Assembly: GCF_004798905.1 (NCBI RefSeq) | Contig: NZ_SDMO01000006.1 | Span: 62,001 to 126,000 of the forward strand | Source: Halomonas borealis | Lineage (GTDB): Bacteria > Pseudomonadota > Gammaproteobacteria > Pseudomonadales > Halomonadaceae | Length of the DNA stretch: 64,000 bases | Reading direction: 5' to 3' | In this document: piece by piece, positions 50,435-61,431 of the stretch | Layout: every line of letters begins with the position of its first letter | How positions within the stretch are numbered: the first letter of the stretch is position 1 | Program-made: the position numbers and the translations under genes | Notes under the pieces: model-generated | Told to the model about the DNA's origin: nothing | The model's input: only the letters and a program-made list of their open reading frames with translations | Databases searched by the model: none

Positions 50435-51313
50435 ATGTTTCAACGTCTGCGCGAAGACATCAACAGCGTATTCGACCGTGACCCGGCGGCGCGCAACTTC
50501 CTGGAAGTGCTCACCAACTATCCCGGACTCCACGCCCTGCTCGCCCACCGCCTGAGCCACCGGCTGTGGCGCAGGAACTTCAAGTGGCTGGCGCGCACCC
50601 TGTCGAGCCTGGCGCGCTGGTTCACCGGCATCGAGATTCACCCCGGGGCGAGTATCGGACGACGCTTCTTCATCGACCACGGCATGGGCGTGGTGATCGG
50701 CGAGACCGCCGAGGTCGGCGACGACGTCACCCTCTATCAGGGCGTGACCCTGGGCGGCACCAGCTGGAACAAGGGCAAGCGTCACCCCACCCTGGAAGAC
50801 GGCGTGATCGTCGGCGCCGGGGCCAAGATCCTCGGCCCGTTCAGCGTCGGCGCCGGGGCCAAGGTCGGCTCCAATGCGGTGATCACCAAGGAGGTGCCGG
50901 CCGGCGCCACCGTGGTAGGCATCCCCGGCAAGGTGGTCAAGCGCGACGAGCCCGACACCGTCACCCCGCTCTCGGTCGACCCCGAACGCCGCGAGGCCAT
51001 GCGCCGCAAGTTCGGCTTCGATGCCTACGGCGTCAGCCAGGACATGCCCGACCCGGTGGCGCGCTCGATGCAGGCCATGCTCGACCACATGCACGCGGTG
51101 GACGAGCGCGTCGAGCACATGTGCTCGGCGCTGCGCCAGATCGACGCCGGCTTCCGCGACAGCCATCTGCCCGAGCTGCGCGACGAAGACTTCGCCAACG
51201 TGCTCGCCGACGTGGACAGCTGCTGCGGCCCCCAGGGTGAGCCGCCGGCCGACGCCGACCGACCCGATGCCGAACGACAGGACACGGCGGCGAAGCAGCG
51301 CCATAATGGTTGA
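50435..51313 (+). CDS. cysE: Serine O-acetyltransferase
   Basis: A 292-residue enzyme of cysteine synthesis. ATG at 50435 with AAGGA upstream. The N-terminal helical region ([20 protein letters not shown]) is short as in the Gram-positive/Pseudomonas form, then hexapeptide repeats ([60 protein letters not shown]). Catalytic His in IDHGMG. The C-terminal extension of about 110 residues after the last repeat is longer than usual and ends in a disordered tail. Followed by iscR. Confidence 0.95.
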   Translation: MFQRLREDINSVFDRDPAARNFLEVLTNYPGLHALLAHRLSHRLWRRNFKWLARTLSSLARWFTGIEIHPGASIGRRFFIDHGMGVVIGETAEVGDDVTLYQGVTLGGTSWNKGKRHPTLEDGVIVGAGAKILGPFSVGAGAKVGSNAVITKEVPAGATVVGIPGKVVKRDEPDTVTPLSVDPERREAMRRKFGFDAYGVSQDMPDPVARSMQAMLDHMHAVDERVEHMCSALRQIDAGFRDSHLPELRDEDFANVLADVDSCCGPQGEPPADADRPDAERQDTAAKQRHNG

Positions 51314-51419
51314 CCCTCATACTCGGGTTTCCTCATAATACTCCCCCGATCCGACGCCGCCGGAATCGGCCCGCCTCGCCGTGGGCCGAGGCCCGTACCG
51401 GCACCGAGGTAATACCCCC

Positions 51420-51890
51420 ATGCGCCTGACCACCAAGGGACGCTACGCCGTCACCGCCATGCTCGACCTGGCCATGCATGCCGACGCAGGCCCAACCAGC
51501 CTCGCCGACATCTCGCGGCGCCAGGAGATCTCGCTGTCCTATCTCGAGCAGCTGTTCGCCCGCCTGCGGCGCGGTGGGCTGGTCGACAGCGTGCGCGGCC
51601 CCGGCGGCGGCTACCTGCTGGCGCTGGCGCCGGCCGACATCTCGGTGGCCCGGGTGATCGACGCGGTCAACGAATCGGTCGACGCCACCCGCTGTGGTGG
51701 CCTGTCGGACTGCCAGCAGGGGGATACCTGCCTGACCCACCATCTGTGGAACGAGCTGTCCGACCAGATCCACGGCTATCTCGAGAGCGTGACCCTGGGC
51801 CAGCTGGCCGGTCGCGAGGAATTCCGCCGCATCGCCACGCGCCAGCGGCAACGCCTCGACGACAACCAGATCCCCACCGTCTCGTCCTGA
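51420..51890 (+). CDS. iscR: Iron-sulfur cluster regulator IscR
   Basis: A 156-residue Rrf2-family repressor. Winged helix ([37 protein letters not shown]) and the cluster ligands Cys at about 92, 98 and 104 in [14 protein letters not shown]. Holo-IscR represses the isc operon. Head of the reduced iscR-iscS-iscA cluster. Confidence 0.96.
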   Translation: MRLTTKGRYAVTAMLDLAMHADAGPTSLADISRRQEISLSYLEQLFARLRRGGLVDSVRGPGGGYLLALAPADISVARVIDAVNESVDATRCGGLSDCQQGDTCLTHHLWNELSDQIHGYLESVTLGQLAGREEFRRIATRQRQRLDDNQIPTVSS

Positions 51891-51910
51891 TCCTCTTACC
51901 GGTTTGAACC

Positions 51911-53059
51911 ATGAGCGCATCCGTCTACCTCGATTACGCCGCCACCACCCCCGTCGACCCGCGGGTCGCCGAGGTCATGAGCCGCTACCTGACCCTGGAA
52001 GGCACCTTCGCCAACCCGGCCTCGCGTAGCCACATGCCCGGCTGGCAGGCCGAACAGGCCGTGGAGAGCGCCCGCCGCCAGGTCGCCGACCTGATCGGCG
52101 CCGACCCGCGCGAGATCGTCTGGACCAGCGGTGCCACCGAGGCCAACAACCTCGCGCTGACCGGCTACATGCGCGCCAACCGCGCGCGCGGCCGGCACAT
52201 GGTGACCTCGAGCATCGAGCACAAGGCGGTGATCGACACGGCGAAGGCGCTGGAGACCGAAGGCTTCGAGGTCAGCTGGCTGGCCCCGGACGCCGACGGC
52301 CGGATCTCCCCCGAGGCGCTGCGCTCCGTCATGCGCGACGACACCGTGCTGGTCTCGCTGATGGCGGTGAACAACGAGCTTGGCAGCGTGCATGACCTGG
52401 CCACCCTGGCCGAGGTGGCTCACGCAGGCGGCGCGGTCTTCCATACCGATGCCGCCCAGGCGACCGGGAGAATCCCGCTCGACGTCGCCGCCCAGGGCAT
52501 CGACCTGATGTCGCTCTCCGGCCACAAGGCCTACGGCCCCAAGGGGGTGGGCGCGCTCTACGTGAAACGCGACCCGGACCTACGCCTCGCCGCGCTGATC
52601 CACGGCGGCGGCCACGAGCGCGGCATGCGTTCCGGCACTCTGCCGACCCATCAGATCGCCGGCATGGGCGAGGCCTTCGCCCTGGCGACCGCCGAAGGCG
52701 AGCAGGACCAGGCACGCATCCAGGCCCTGCGCGACCGCTTCCTCGCCGGGCTCGATGACCTCGAAGGCGTTCATCACAACACCACGATCGACCAGGCGGT
52801 GCCCAACATCCTCAACCTGGCCTTCGAGGGCGTCGACGGCGAATCACTGCTGATGGCGCTGCGCAACATCGCGCTATCCACCGGCTCGGCCTGCAACTCG
52901 GCCAGCGTCGAGCCATCCTATGTACTGAAGGGCATCGGCGTGCCGCGCCGTCTGGCGCTGGCCTCGCTACGCTTCAGCTTCGGACGCTTCACCACCGACG
53001 CCGACATCGACCGCACCCTAGAGGCCCTGCGACACGCCTTGCTCGGCCTGCGCCGCTGA
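51911..53059 (+). CDS. iscS: Cysteine desulfurase IscS-type
   Basis: A 382-residue PLP enzyme that moves sulfur from cysteine to a protein persulfide. Start VYLDYAATTPVDPRV; His104 (SIEHKAV), PLP Lys206 (SGHKAYGPKG), active Cys328 in GSACNSAS. Escherichia coli IscS has 404 residues; the C-terminal tail that docks IscU is missing here, the protein ending ALLGLRR. Sits 20 bases after iscR. Confidence 0.93.
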   Translation: MSASVYLDYAATTPVDPRVAEVMSRYLTLEGTFANPASRSHMPGWQAEQAVESARRQVADLIGADPREIVWTSGATEANNLALTGYMRANRARGRHMVTSSIEHKAVIDTAKALETEGFEVSWLAPDADGRISPEALRSVMRDDTVLVSLMAVNNELGSVHDLATLAEVAHAGGAVFHTDAAQATGRIPLDVAAQGIDLMSLSGHKAYGPKGVGALYVKRDPDLRLAALIHGGGHERGMRSGTLPTHQIAGMGEAFALATAEGEQDQARIQALRDRFLAGLDDLEGVHHNTTIDQAVPNILNLAFEGVDGESLLMALRNIALSTGSACNSASVEPSYVLKGIGVPRRLALASLRFSFGRFTTDADIDRTLEALRHALLGLRR

Positions 53060-53119
53060 CCCACAGCGCGTGACGGCCAGCGTTTCGTACACGACCTCTG
53101 ACTCCGCAGGAGAAACATC

Positions 53120-53446
53120 ATGGCGACACTCTCGATCACCACCGCCGCCGCCGACCAGATCCGTCAGGTGCTCGGCGAGCGCGGCCACGGCCTGGGCCTG
53201 CGGGTCTCGGTCAAGCCCAGCGGCTGCTCCGGCTACAGCTACGTGCTCGACTTCGCCGACGAGGCGGCCAACGACGACATCATCGTCGAGGAACACGGCG
53301 TGAAGGTCTACGTGGCCCCGGAAGCCCTGGAAGTCCTCGACGGCAGCGAAGTGGACTACGTCTCGGAAGGCCTCAACCGCTACTTCCGCTTCAACAACCC
53401 CAACGTCAAGGACGAATGTGGTTGCGGCGAGAGCTTCAGCGTCTGA
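53120..53446 (+). CDS. iscA: A-type iron-sulfur carrier IscA
   Basis: A 108-residue carrier with the three cluster cysteines C36 (GCSGYSY) and C100/C102 (ECGCGESF). Start MATLSITTAAADQIRQ, AGGAG upstream. It directly follows iscS; no IscU gene lies between them and no hscB, hscA or fdx follow. Confidence 0.95.
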   Translation: MATLSITTAAADQIRQVLGERGHGLGLRVSVKPSGCSGYSYVLDFADEAANDDIIVEEHGVKVYVAPEALEVLDGSEVDYVSEGLNRYFRFNNPNVKDECGCGESFSV

Positions 53447-53460
53447 GCCCGTGCCACTGA

Positions 53461-53490
53461 TTGTCCATCGTCGCCCGGGGACGGTATACT
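53461..53490 (+). promoter_or_regulatory. Promoter of ndk
   Basis: TTGTCC (53461-53466), 18 bases, TATACT (53485-53490), between iscA and ndk. Transcripts would carry a leader of about 110 bases with a very stable hairpin. Confidence 0.7.
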
Positions 53491-53533
53491 CTGCGACCAA
53501 TTCGGCGCCCGGCGCCGAACTGCCTCTTTCTCC

Positions 53534-53574
53534 GGCCTCGTGCCGCCCCGGCCCTCCCGGGGCGGCACGAGGCC
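53534..53574. repeat. 18-bp perfect hairpin in the ndk leader
   Basis: GGCCTCGTGCCGCCCCGG-CCCTC-CCGGGGCGGCACGAGGCC, no T run after it. It lies after the ndk promoter and 37 bases before the start codon. Confidence 0.8.
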
Positions 53575-53610
53575 GTCAACGCTCGTGACTTCCCCAACTG
53601 GAGACACACC

Positions 53611-54036
53611 ATGGCTACCGAACGCACCCTGTCCATCATCAAGCCCGACGCCGTCGCCAAGAACGCCATCGGCGAGATCGAGAGCCGCTTCGAGAAGGCC
53701 GGCCTGAAGATCGTCGCCGCCAAGATGATCAACCTCTCCCAGGAGAAGGCCGAAGGCTTCTACGCCGAGCACAAGGAGCGTCCCTTCTTCGGCGCGCTGG
53801 TCGGCTTCATGACCTCCGGCCCGGTCGTCGTGCAGGTGCTGGAAGGCGAGAACGCCATCGCCACCAACCGCGACCTGATGGGCGCGACCAACCCGAAGGA
53901 AGCCGAGGCCGGCACCATCCGCGCCGACTTCGCCGAGTCCATCGACGCCAACGCCGTCCACGGCTCCGACGCGCCGGAATCCGCGGCACGTGAAATCGCC
54001 TACTTCTTCGAAGACAGCGAGATCTGCCCCCGCTGA
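53611..54036 (+). CDS. ndk: Nucleoside diphosphate kinase
   Basis: A 141-residue enzyme balancing NTP pools. [18 protein letters not shown] at the start, catalytic His in [17 protein letters not shown], full length. Followed by rlmN after 126 bases. Confidence 0.98.
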   Translation: MATERTLSIIKPDAVAKNAIGEIESRFEKAGLKIVAAKMINLSQEKAEGFYAEHKERPFFGALVGFMTSGPVVVQVLEGENAIATNRDLMGATNPKEAEAGTIRADFAESIDANAVHGSDAPESAAREIAYFFEDSEICPR

Positions 54037-54162
54037 GGGAGACGCCGATCGATGGCCGCACCGGCGGCCCGATCGGCCGTTTCCTTCCGCCATGGCAGCC
54101 TCACTGCCGAGCGGGGGCGATCGTGCCCCCGCATCTTGCCCCACCGACTCCGCTGACCGCCC

Positions 54163-55290
54163 ATGACCGCCACCAATGCTTCCCAACGCTCCAATCTGCT
54201 CGGCATGACGCGCGAGGAGATGGAAGCCTTCTTCCTTTCCATCGGCGAGAAGAAATTCCGTGCCGCTCAGGTGATGAAATGGATCCATCACGAGGGCTGT
54301 GACGATTTCGCGGCCATGACCAACCTCTCCAAGGCGCTGCGCACGCGTCTCGAGGAGGTCGCCGAGATCCGCGGACCCAGCGTGGTCTACGAGGGCTCCT
54401 CCAGCGACGGCACTCGCAAGTGGGTGCTGGAAGTGGAGGACGGCAGCTACGTGGAGACGGTGTTGATCCCCGCCGAGAACGGCAAGCGCCGTACCCTCTG
54501 CGTCTCCTCCCAGGTCGGCTGCTCGCTGGAGTGCAGCTTCTGCTCCACCGGCAAGCAGGGCTTCCAGCGCAACCTCACCGCCGCCGAGGTCATCGGCCAG
54601 GTGTGGGTCGCCAGCAACAGCTTCGGCCCGCGCAAGGACACCGCCAACCGCCCGGTCACCAACGTGGTGATGATGGGCATGGGCGAACCGCTACTGAATT
54701 ACGATAACGTCGTGCCGGCGATGAAGCTGATGCTCGACGACAACGGCTACAGCCTTTCCAAGCGCCGCGTCACGCTCTCCACCTCCGGCGTGGTGCCGAT
54801 GCTCGATCGCCTCGGCGACGAGCTCGACGTGAGCCTGGCCATCTCGCTGCATGCGGCCAACGACGAGCTGCGCAACGAGCTGGTACCGCTCAACCGCAAG
54901 TACAACATCCGTACTCTGCTCGACGCCTGCCAACGCTATCTGGCCAAGTGCGACGACGCCCGCGTGGTCACCATCGAGTACACCATGATGAAGGACGTCA
55001 ACGATCAGCAGCAGCACGCGCGCGAGCTCGCCGAGGTGCTCAAGGATCTGCCCTGCAAGATCAACCTGATCCCGTTCAACCCCTTCCCGCACTCGGGCTA
55101 CGAGACGCCGTCGCGCAACCAGACCATGCGCTTCCAGCAGTGGCTGGCCGACCTGGGCTACACCGCGCCGGTGCGCTCCACCCGCGGCGACGACATCGAT
55201 GCCGCCTGTGGCCAGCTGGTGGGCCGCGTCAAGGACCGCACCAAGCGCCATGCCCGTTACATCCAGTCGATCCAGATCGACGCCGACTGA
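54163..55290 (+). CDS. rlmN: Dual 23S rRNA/tRNA C2-adenine methyltransferase
   Basis: A 375-residue radical SAM enzyme methylating A2503 of 23S rRNA and A37 of some tRNAs. Cluster motif [25 protein letters not shown], and the C-terminal catalytic Cys in [10 protein letters not shown]. The N-terminal helical domain ([20 protein letters not shown]) is intact. Confidence 0.98.
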   Translation: MTATNASQRSNLLGMTREEMEAFFLSIGEKKFRAAQVMKWIHHEGCDDFAAMTNLSKALRTRLEEVAEIRGPSVVYEGSSSDGTRKWVLEVEDGSYVETVLIPAENGKRRTLCVSSQVGCSLECSFCSTGKQGFQRNLTAAEVIGQVWVASNSFGPRKDTANRPVTNVVMMGMGEPLLNYDNVVPAMKLMLDDNGYSLSKRRVTLSTSGVVPMLDRLGDELDVSLAISLHAANDELRNELVPLNRKYNIRTLLDACQRYLAKCDDARVVTIEYTMMKDVNDQQQHARELAEVLKDLPCKINLIPFNPFPHSGYETPSRNQTMRFQQWLADLGYTAPVRSTRGDDIDAACGQLVGRVKDRTKRHARYIQSIQIDAD

Positions 55291-55391
55291 GCTCGGGGAG
55301 CGCCTTGACTTCCACCGGGCACGACGCTTTGATGGTCGGGCCTTTTTCACCCACGGTCGAAGGCCCCATGCCACCGCCCAGCGAGGATGCC

Positions 55392-56102
55392 ATGACACGC
55401 CGCCCGCACGGCTCCCGACAGCTATCCGTCACCGTCGTCCTGGCGAGCGTCCTCTGGCTGACCGGCTGCGCCACACGGCCCGGCGTGACGGCACCCCAGA
55501 CGGACACCGGCGAACCGGTCGCCGCCTACACCCGGCTCGGCACCGCCTACCTCGAGCGCAACAACCTGCCGCGCGCGCTCTCGGCCCTGGACCGCGCCCT
55601 GGAACTCGACGCCGACGCCCCCGAGGCGCTGCAGGCCATGGCCATCGTCTACCAGCGTCAGGGCGAGACGTCGCTCGCCGGCGAGACCTTTCGTCGCGCG
55701 CTCGAGGCCGCCCCCGAACTGACCCAGGCACGCAACAACTATGCTGCCTTCCTGTATGATCAGGGGCGTATCCGCGAGGCCTGCCAGCAGCTCGAACGGG
55801 CTACTGCCGACACTCAGTACGCCAACCGAGCCCAGCTGTTCACCAACCTGGGCCAGTGCCAGCGCCGTCGCGGCGATACCCAGGCCGCCCGCGAGAGCCT
55901 GCGGCGCGCCCAGCGCATCGATCCGCGGCGCGCAAACAGCTACCTGCGCCTCGCCCAGCTCGAGTACGACCAGGGCCGCTACGCGCTTGCCGAGCAGCAG
56001 CTCCAGGGCTACCGGCGCCGAGCCGGTGCCACGCCGGCGGCACAACGGCTGTCCGAGGACCTCGCGAGCGAATCGTCGACGGCCCCCGCTGACGCGCCCT
56101 GA
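55392..56102 (+). CDS. pilF: Type IV pilus biogenesis lipoprotein PilF/PilW
   Basis: A 236-residue TPR lipoprotein; signal ends LTGC with Cys26. TPR helices follow (AYTRLGTAYLERNNLPRALS, ALQAMAIVYQRQGE, ARNNYAAFLYDQGR, LRLAQLEYDQGRYALAE). It helps assemble the secretin of the pilus. ATG at 55392 has GAGGA upstream; ATG at 55368 is a longer option. Usual place between rlmN and rodZ. Confidence 0.93.
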   Translation: MTRRPHGSRQLSVTVVLASVLWLTGCATRPGVTAPQTDTGEPVAAYTRLGTAYLERNNLPRALSALDRALELDADAPEALQAMAIVYQRQGETSLAGETFRRALEAAPELTQARNNYAAFLYDQGRIREACQQLERATADTQYANRAQLFTNLGQCQRRRGDTQAARESLRRAQRIDPRRANSYLRLAQLEYDQGRYALAEQQLQGYRRRAGATPAAQRLSEDLASESSTAPADAP

Positions 56103-56129
56103 CGCCGTTTTTCCATGAAGGATGCATGC

Positions 56130-57131
56130 ATGAGCGACACCCCTTATTCGGAGCCCGACGCAGCCGCCTCCCAGGCCTCTCCCGGCGAACTGCTGCGCCG
56201 CCAGCGCGATGCCCTGGCGCTGTCTCGTGGCGAGGTCGCCGAGGCCCTGAACCTGCGCCTGGCCGTGATCGACGGCCTGGAGCATGACCACTATGAAGAG
56301 GTCCCGATCGCCACCTATCGGCGTGGCTACCTGCGCAGTTACGCCAGCCTGCTGGGGCTCGACCCCGAGCAGGTACTGGCCGCCTACCAGGCACGCCACG
56401 GCGGCAACGATGCGGAGACCCGGGTCACCCCGGTGCACGTGGTCAACAAGCCGCCCTCGCGGCTCGGCGCCTGGCTGTTCCGCCTGGCGACCGTGCTGGT
56501 GATCGCCGGCCTGATCGGCCTGACCCTGATGTGGTGGCAAAGCCGCGGCGGCAGCCAACCGCCCACCCCGGGCGACAATGCCCCGGTCGCGGTGGACAGC
56601 CTCGACGGCACCACCATCACCGAGGGCGGCGACGCGACGAGCGACGAGCTCGACGACAGCACCGGCGACTGGACCCGCGAGGTCGCCACCACCAGCGCCG
56701 ACGAGGCCGCCCCGGCCGAGACCGAGGCGGGCTCCGTCGAGGACGACGCCGAAGGTGACACCCCCGCCGCGCCGAGCGAGCCCGCCGACGAGGCGACGCC
56801 CGACACCGACAGCGACGCGTCCAGCGATGCCGAGAGCGTCGCCGTGGCCGAAGACGGCGACGATGCCGCCGCCGAGACGGCCGGCGATCCGCGGGTGCTG
56901 GAGCTGACCTTCGACGAATCGTCCTGGACCGAGATCTTCGACGCCAACGACCAACGCGTCTTCGTCGGCCTCCAGGAGGCCGACACCACGGCCCGCGTCG
57001 AGGGCGAGCCGCCCTTCCGCCTGACCGTGGGCAACGCCACCGGCGTCGCGCTGACCTGGCAAGGCGAGTCCGTGGATCTGGCCTCGCACACCGGCGCCAA
57101 CAACGTCGCCCGTTTCACTCTGGGAGAATGA
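56130..57131 (+). CDS. rodZ: Cytoskeletal regulator RodZ
   Basis: A 333-residue membrane protein linking MreB. N-terminal cytoplasmic HTH (about 20-90; [40 protein letters not shown]), membrane helix ([20 protein letters not shown] near 110-132), a very acidic linker (about 145-250, rich in Asp, Glu, Ala, Thr) and a C-terminal DUF4115 beta domain ([40 protein letters not shown]). The acidic linker fits a halophile. Overlaps ispG by four bases. Confidence 0.94.
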   Translation: MSDTPYSEPDAAASQASPGELLRRQRDALALSRGEVAEALNLRLAVIDGLEHDHYEEVPIATYRRGYLRSYASLLGLDPEQVLAAYQARHGGNDAETRVTPVHVVNKPPSRLGAWLFRLATVLVIAGLIGLTLMWWQSRGGSQPPTPGDNAPVAVDSLDGTTITEGGDATSDELDDSTGDWTREVATTSADEAAPAETEAGSVEDDAEGDTPAAPSEPADEATPDTDSDASSDAESVAVAEDGDDAAAETAGDPRVLELTFDESSWTEIFDANDQRVFVGLQEADTTARVEGEPPFRLTVGNATGVALTWQGESVDLASHTGANNVARFTLGE

Positions 57132-58255
57132 GTCCGACCATGCACGCTACATCGCCCATCACCCGTCGCCAGTCTCGCCGTATCCATATCGGCCAGGTGC
57201 CGGTCGGCGGCGGCGCCCCCATCTCCGTGCAGAGCATGACCAACACCGACACCCACGACGTGGCGGCTACCGTGGCGCAGATTCGCCAGCTGGAGACGGC
57301 CGGCGCCGACATCGTGCGCGTCTCGGTACCGACCATGGACGCCGCGGAGGCCTTCGGTCGCATCAAGCGCGAGGTGGACGTCCCGCTGGTCGCGGACATC
57401 CACTTCGACTATAAGATCGCCCTGCGCGTCGCCGAGCTCGGCGTCGACTGCCTGCGCATCAACCCCGGCAACATCGGCCGCGAAGACCGCGTCCAGGCCG
57501 TGGTCAGCGCCGCCCGTGACAACGGCATCCCGATCCGCATCGGCGTCAACGCAGGCTCCTTGGAGAAGGACCTGCAGAAGAAATACGGCGAGCCGACCCC
57601 CGAGGCGCTGGTCGAGTCGGCGATGCGTCACATCGACCATCTCGAACGCCTCGACTTCCCCGATTTCAAGGTCAGCGTCAAGGCCTCCGACGTGTTCATG
57701 GCGGTGGCCGCCTACCGCGACCTGGCGGCGCGCATCGAGCAGCCGCTGCACCTCGGCATCACCGAGGCCGGCGGCCTGCGCTCGGGCACCGTCAAGTCGT
57801 CCATCGGGCTCGGCATGCTGCTGATGGATGGCATCGGCGACACCCTCCGCGTATCGCTGGCCGCCGATCCGGTCGAGGAGGTCAAGGTCGGCTTCGACAT
57901 GCTCAAGAGCCTGCGACTGCGGGCCAAGGGCATCAACTTCGTCGCCTGCCCGAGCTGTTCGCGCCAGAACTTCGACGTCATCGGCACCATGAACGAACTC
58001 GAGGAGCGCCTCGAAGATGTCATGACACCGCTCGACGTCTCGGTCATCGGCTGCGTCGTCAACGGCCCGGGCGAGGCCAAGGAAAGCGACATCGGCCTGA
58101 CCGGCGGCAGCCCCGCCAACCTCGTCTACATCGACGGCAAGCCGGCCAGCAAGCTGCGCAACGACCACCTGGTCGACGACCTCGAACGGATGATCCGCGA
58201 CAAGGTCCGCGAGAAAGAACAAGCCGAGCAGGATGTCATCGCCCGGGACGCCTGA
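57128..58255 (+). CDS. ispG: HMBPP synthase (MEP pathway)
   Basis: A 375-residue [4Fe-4S] enzyme making (E)-4-hydroxy-3-methylbut-2-enyl diphosphate. Start overlaps the rodZ stop. Motifs: [42 protein letters not shown], and cluster cysteines in CPSCSRQ and [10 protein letters not shown]. Full length. Confidence 0.98.
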   Translation: MSPTMHATSPITRRQSRRIHIGQVPVGGGAPISVQSMTNTDTHDVAATVAQIRQLETAGADIVRVSVPTMDAAEAFGRIKREVDVPLVADIHFDYKIALRVAELGVDCLRINPGNIGREDRVQAVVSAARDNGIPIRIGVNAGSLEKDLQKKYGEPTPEALVESAMRHIDHLERLDFPDFKVSVKASDVFMAVAAYRDLAARIEQPLHLGITEAGGLRSGTVKSSIGLGMLLMDGIGDTLRVSLAADPVEEVKVGFDMLKSLRLRAKGINFVACPSCSRQNFDVIGTMNELEERLEDVMTPLDVSVIGCVVNGPGEAKESDIGLTGGSPANLVYIDGKPASKLRNDHLVDDLERMIRDKVREKEQAEQDVIARDA

Positions 58256-58278
58256 GGCGTGCCGACAAGGAGCCAGCA

Positions 58279-59601
58279 TTGAGCAAGCCCCAAGCAAATA
58301 GCAAAGAGCCGAGCGGCAAGAAGATCCAGGCCATTCGCGGCATGAACGACCTGCTACCGGACCAGTCCCCGCTGTGGCAGTACTTCGAGGGCCAGATGCG
58401 CGCGCTCATGGGCCGCTATGGCTATGACGAGATCCGCACGCCCATCGTCGAGCAGACCGCGCTGTTCAAGCGCTCCATCGGCGAGGTCACCGACATCGTC
58501 GAGAAGGAAATGTACACCTTCGAGGACCGCAACGGCGACAGCCTGACGCTGCGTCCCGAAGGCACGGCGAGCTGCGTGCGTGCCGCCATGGAACACGGCC
58601 TGTTGCACAACCAGACCCAGCGGCTGTGGTACCAGGGCCCGATGTTCCGTCACGAGCGCCCCCAGAAGGGGCGCTACCGGCAGTTCCATCAGGTCGGCGT
58701 GGAGACCTTCGGCCTCGAGGGGCCGGACATCGACGCCGAGCTGATCCTGCTCTCGGCGCGGCTGTGGAAGCAGCTCGGGCTGTTCGAACACGTCACCCTG
58801 GAGCTCAACTCCCTGGGCTCGCCGGAGGCGCGCGCCGCCTACCGCGACACCCTGGTGGCCTACTTCGAACAGCACATGGAGGTGCTCGACGAGGACTCGC
58901 GTCGCCGGCTCGCGACCAACCCGCTGCGCATCCTCGACGCCAAGAATCCGGACATGGCGCCGATGCTGGCCGATGCGCCGCGGCTGATGGATCACCTGGA
59001 CGCCGAATCGAAGGAACACTTCGAGCGCCTGACCGCCATCCTCGACGAGGCCGGCATCGCCTATACGATCAACCCGCAGCTGGTGCGCGGCCTGGACTAC
59101 TACTCGCGCACCGTCTTCGAGTGGACCACCACGGCACTGGGCAGCCAGGGCACGGTGTGTGCCGGCGGGCGCTACGACGGCCTGGTCGAGCAGCTCGGCG
59201 GCAAGCCGGTGCCGGCGGTCGGCTTCGCCATGGGCATCGAGCGCCTGATCCTGCTGCTCGACACCCTGGACCTAGTGCCCGACGAGGCCCGCGGCGACCT
59301 GGATGTCTACCTGCTGCCGATGAGCGAGGCCACCGAGTCGGCCGCCCTGCTGCTGGGTGAGCGCCTGCGCGAGGCGCACCCCGAGCTCCGCGTGCAGCTG
59401 CACTGCGGCGGCGGCAGCTTCAAGAGCCGCATCAAGAAGGCCGACAAGAGCGGTGCCCGCCTGGCCCTACTGCTCGGCGAGGACGAACTCGCCGAAAACA
59501 CCGTGACGCTGAAGTTCCTGCGCGAGGAGCGCGAACAGCAGCGCCTCGACCAGGACGCGCTCGCCGACACCCTCGCCTCCCTGCTGGCAGGCCAAGCCTG
59601 A
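58279..59601 (+). CDS. hisS: Histidyl-tRNA synthetase
   Basis: A 440-residue class II synthetase starting at a TTG preceded by AAGGAG at good spacing. N-terminal [20 protein letters not shown]; motif 2 in [20 protein letters not shown]; histidine loops [15 protein letters not shown] and [15 protein letters not shown]-terminal anticodon domain. Somewhat longer N-terminus than usual (about 15 extra polar residues). Confidence 0.98.
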   Translation: MSKPQANSKEPSGKKIQAIRGMNDLLPDQSPLWQYFEGQMRALMGRYGYDEIRTPIVEQTALFKRSIGEVTDIVEKEMYTFEDRNGDSLTLRPEGTASCVRAAMEHGLLHNQTQRLWYQGPMFRHERPQKGRYRQFHQVGVETFGLEGPDIDAELILLSARLWKQLGLFEHVTLELNSLGSPEARAAYRDTLVAYFEQHMEVLDEDSRRRLATNPLRILDAKNPDMAPMLADAPRLMDHLDAESKEHFERLTAILDEAGIAYTINPQLVRGLDYYSRTVFEWTTTALGSQGTVCAGGRYDGLVEQLGGKPVPAVGFAMGIERLILLLDTLDLVPDEARGDLDVYLLPMSEATESAALLLGERLREAHPELRVQLHCGGGSFKSRIKKADKSGARLALLLGEDELAENTVTLKFLREEREQQRLDQDALADTLASLLAGQA

Positions 59602-59629
59602 CGCCCGAGGATAGACAAGGAGACCGCCC

Positions 59630-60286
59630 GTGGCGGAGATGAGAACGGAAGAAGAACAGCTCGAAGCCATCAAGCGCTGGTGGAAGGAAAACGGCACCTC
59701 GCTGATCGCCGGCGCGGCGATCGCCGCCGCCGGTGTCTTCGGCTGGCACACCTGGCAGGACTATCAGGCCGGCCAGGCCGAGGCGGCCTCGGCCTCCTAT
59801 CAGCAACTGTTGACCCTGAGCAGCCAGGACGAGCTCGATGATGGCGCCCGCCAACAGGTCGAGAGCCTGACGAGCCGCATCGTCGAGGATCACGGCGATA
59901 GCCTCTACGCCGATCTGGCGCGCCTGATGGACGCCCGCGTGGCCGTGGGTGCCGGCGATATCGACGCCGCCGCCAGCACCCTGCAAGCGCTGGTCGCCGA
60001 GGGCGAGCGCCCCTACCTGCAAGGCGTGGCGCGGCTGCGCCTGGCGCGCCTGCAGCTGGCCGGCGAGGACGCCGAGGCGGCGCTCGCTACCCTCGACGGC
60101 GACATCCCCGAGCCGCTGAATGCTCAGCGCGCCGACGTCCGCGGCGATGCCCATCTGGCGCTCGGCGACCGTGAGGCCGCCCGCGAGGCCTGGCAGCAAG
60201 CCTTGAGCCTGTCCGAGGCCAGCGACCAATCGCTCTACGGCGTGCAACTCAAACTGGACGATCTGGGCGTCGAGGAGACCTCATGA
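59630..60286 (+). CDS. yfgM: Membrane TPR protein YfgM
   Basis: A 218-residue protein (DUF2133 family) starting at GTG behind AAGGAG. Conserved TEEEQLEAIKRWWKENG, then a membrane helix (LIAGAAIAAAGVFGWHTW) and a periplasmic TPR domain (YLQGVARLRLARLQLAGEDA). It is a periplasmic chaperone-network partner near SecYEG. Overlaps bamB by four bases. Confidence 0.93.
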   Translation: MAEMRTEEEQLEAIKRWWKENGTSLIAGAAIAAAGVFGWHTWQDYQAGQAEAASASYQQLLTLSSQDELDDGARQQVESLTSRIVEDHGDSLYADLARLMDARVAVGAGDIDAAASTLQALVAEGERPYLQGVARLRLARLQLAGEDAEAALATLDGDIPEPLNAQRADVRGDAHLALGDREAAREAWQQALSLSEASDQSLYGVQLKLDDLGVEETS

Positions 60287-61431
60287 GCAAGACCACACTC
60301 GCCATCGCCGCGACCGCCGCGCTCGGCCTGCTGACCGGCTGTGCCGGCCAGGTCGAGCCCGAGTATCCGCCCAAGGCGCTCGGCGATACCGCCGGCACCA
60401 CCAGCGTCGACACCCTGTGGGACACCCAGGTCGGCGAGGGGCTGGGCCAGGGCGGCTATCCGCTGGAGCCGGCGCGGGACGGTGACACCCTGTTCGTCGC
60501 CGACCATGCCGGCCGCATCGAGGCCATCGACACCGACAGCGGCGAGTCTCGTTGGCACATCGAGCTCGACGCCGGCGTCTCCAGCGGCCTGACCGCGGTG
60601 GCCGAGCGCGTCTACCTCGGCACCCGCAACGGCGAGGTGCTGGCCATTGACCAGTCCGACGGCGAGGTGCTGTGGCGCACCCGCGTCAACAGCGAGGTGC
60701 TGGCCGCTCCCCAGGCCAACCGCCAGCTGGTCGTCGTGCAGGCGGTGGACGGCAGCGTGACCGCCCTGGATCGCGCCAGCGGCACCGAACGTTGGGTCTA
60801 CAGCGGCAGCCGCCCGGCCCTGACCCTGCGCCACACCGGCACCCCGCGGATCATCGATCAGGTGACCTTCGCCGGCCAGGCCAACGGCCAGCTGGTCACC
60901 CTGGACAATCGCCGTGGCGAGCCGCTGTGGGAGCGCCGCATCGCCGTCCCCGAGGGCCGTAGCGAGATCGAACGCCTGGTCGACCTGGCCGGCCAGCCGC
61001 TGCTGACCCCCGACGGGCGCCTGTTCGTGACCAGCTATCACGGTCGCCTGGCGGCGCTCAAGGCCACCAGCGGCGAGATCCTGTGGGCGCGCGACATCTC
61101 CAGCTACCGCAGCCCGATCCTGGCCGGCGACTACCTGTTCGTGGTCGACGAGGCTAGCCATGTGATGGCCATCAATGCCGGCAACGGCGACACTATCTGG
61201 GAGCTCGACGACCTCGAAGGGCGCGAGCTCACCGACCCGGCCTTCGCGGACGGCCGACTGGTGGTCGGCGACTTCGAGGGCTACCTGCACCTGATCGATG
61301 CCCGCGAGGGCGGCCTGGTCGGCCGCACCGAGGTCGACGACACCGTCAGCGTGGCTCCGCTCACCGACGGCAAGCGCGTCTACGCCCTGGCCGACGACGG
61401 CAGCCTAGAGGCCCTGGAACTGCAACCATGA
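60283..61431 (+). CDS. bamB: Outer-membrane assembly lipoprotein BamB
   Basis: A 382-residue lipoprotein; signal ends LTGC (Cys20). Repeated beta-propeller blades with W-containing signatures ([53 protein letters not shown]). Part of the BAM complex. Stop overlaps der (ATGA). Confidence 0.97.
   Translation: MSKTTLAIAATAALGLLTGCAGQVEPEYPPKALGDTAGTTSVDTLWDTQVGEGLGQGGYPLEPARDGDTLFVADHAGRIEAIDTDSGESRWHIELDAGVSSGLTAVAERVYLGTRNGEVLAIDQSDGEVLWRTRVNSEVLAAPQANRQLVVVQAVDGSVTALDRASGTERWVYSGSRPALTLRHTGTPRIIDQVTFAGQANGQLVTLDNRRGEPLWERRIAVPEGRSEIERLVDLAGQPLLTPDGRLFVTSYHGRLAALKATSGEILWARDISSYRSPILAGDYLFVVDEASHVMAINAGNGDTIWELDDLEGRELTDPAFADGRLVVGDFEGYLHLIDAREGGLVGRTEVDDTVSVAPLTDGKRVYALADDGSLEALELQP

Noticed and set aside
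51314..51419. IscR binding site upstream of iscR
   Set aside because: The AT-rich patch before iscR does not match the type 1 IscR site well enough by eye to be claimed.
56384..58297. Minus-strand open frame of over 600 codons opposite rodZ and ispG
   Set aside because: It covers two well-recognised genes on the other strand and has a repetitive, unnatural composition.
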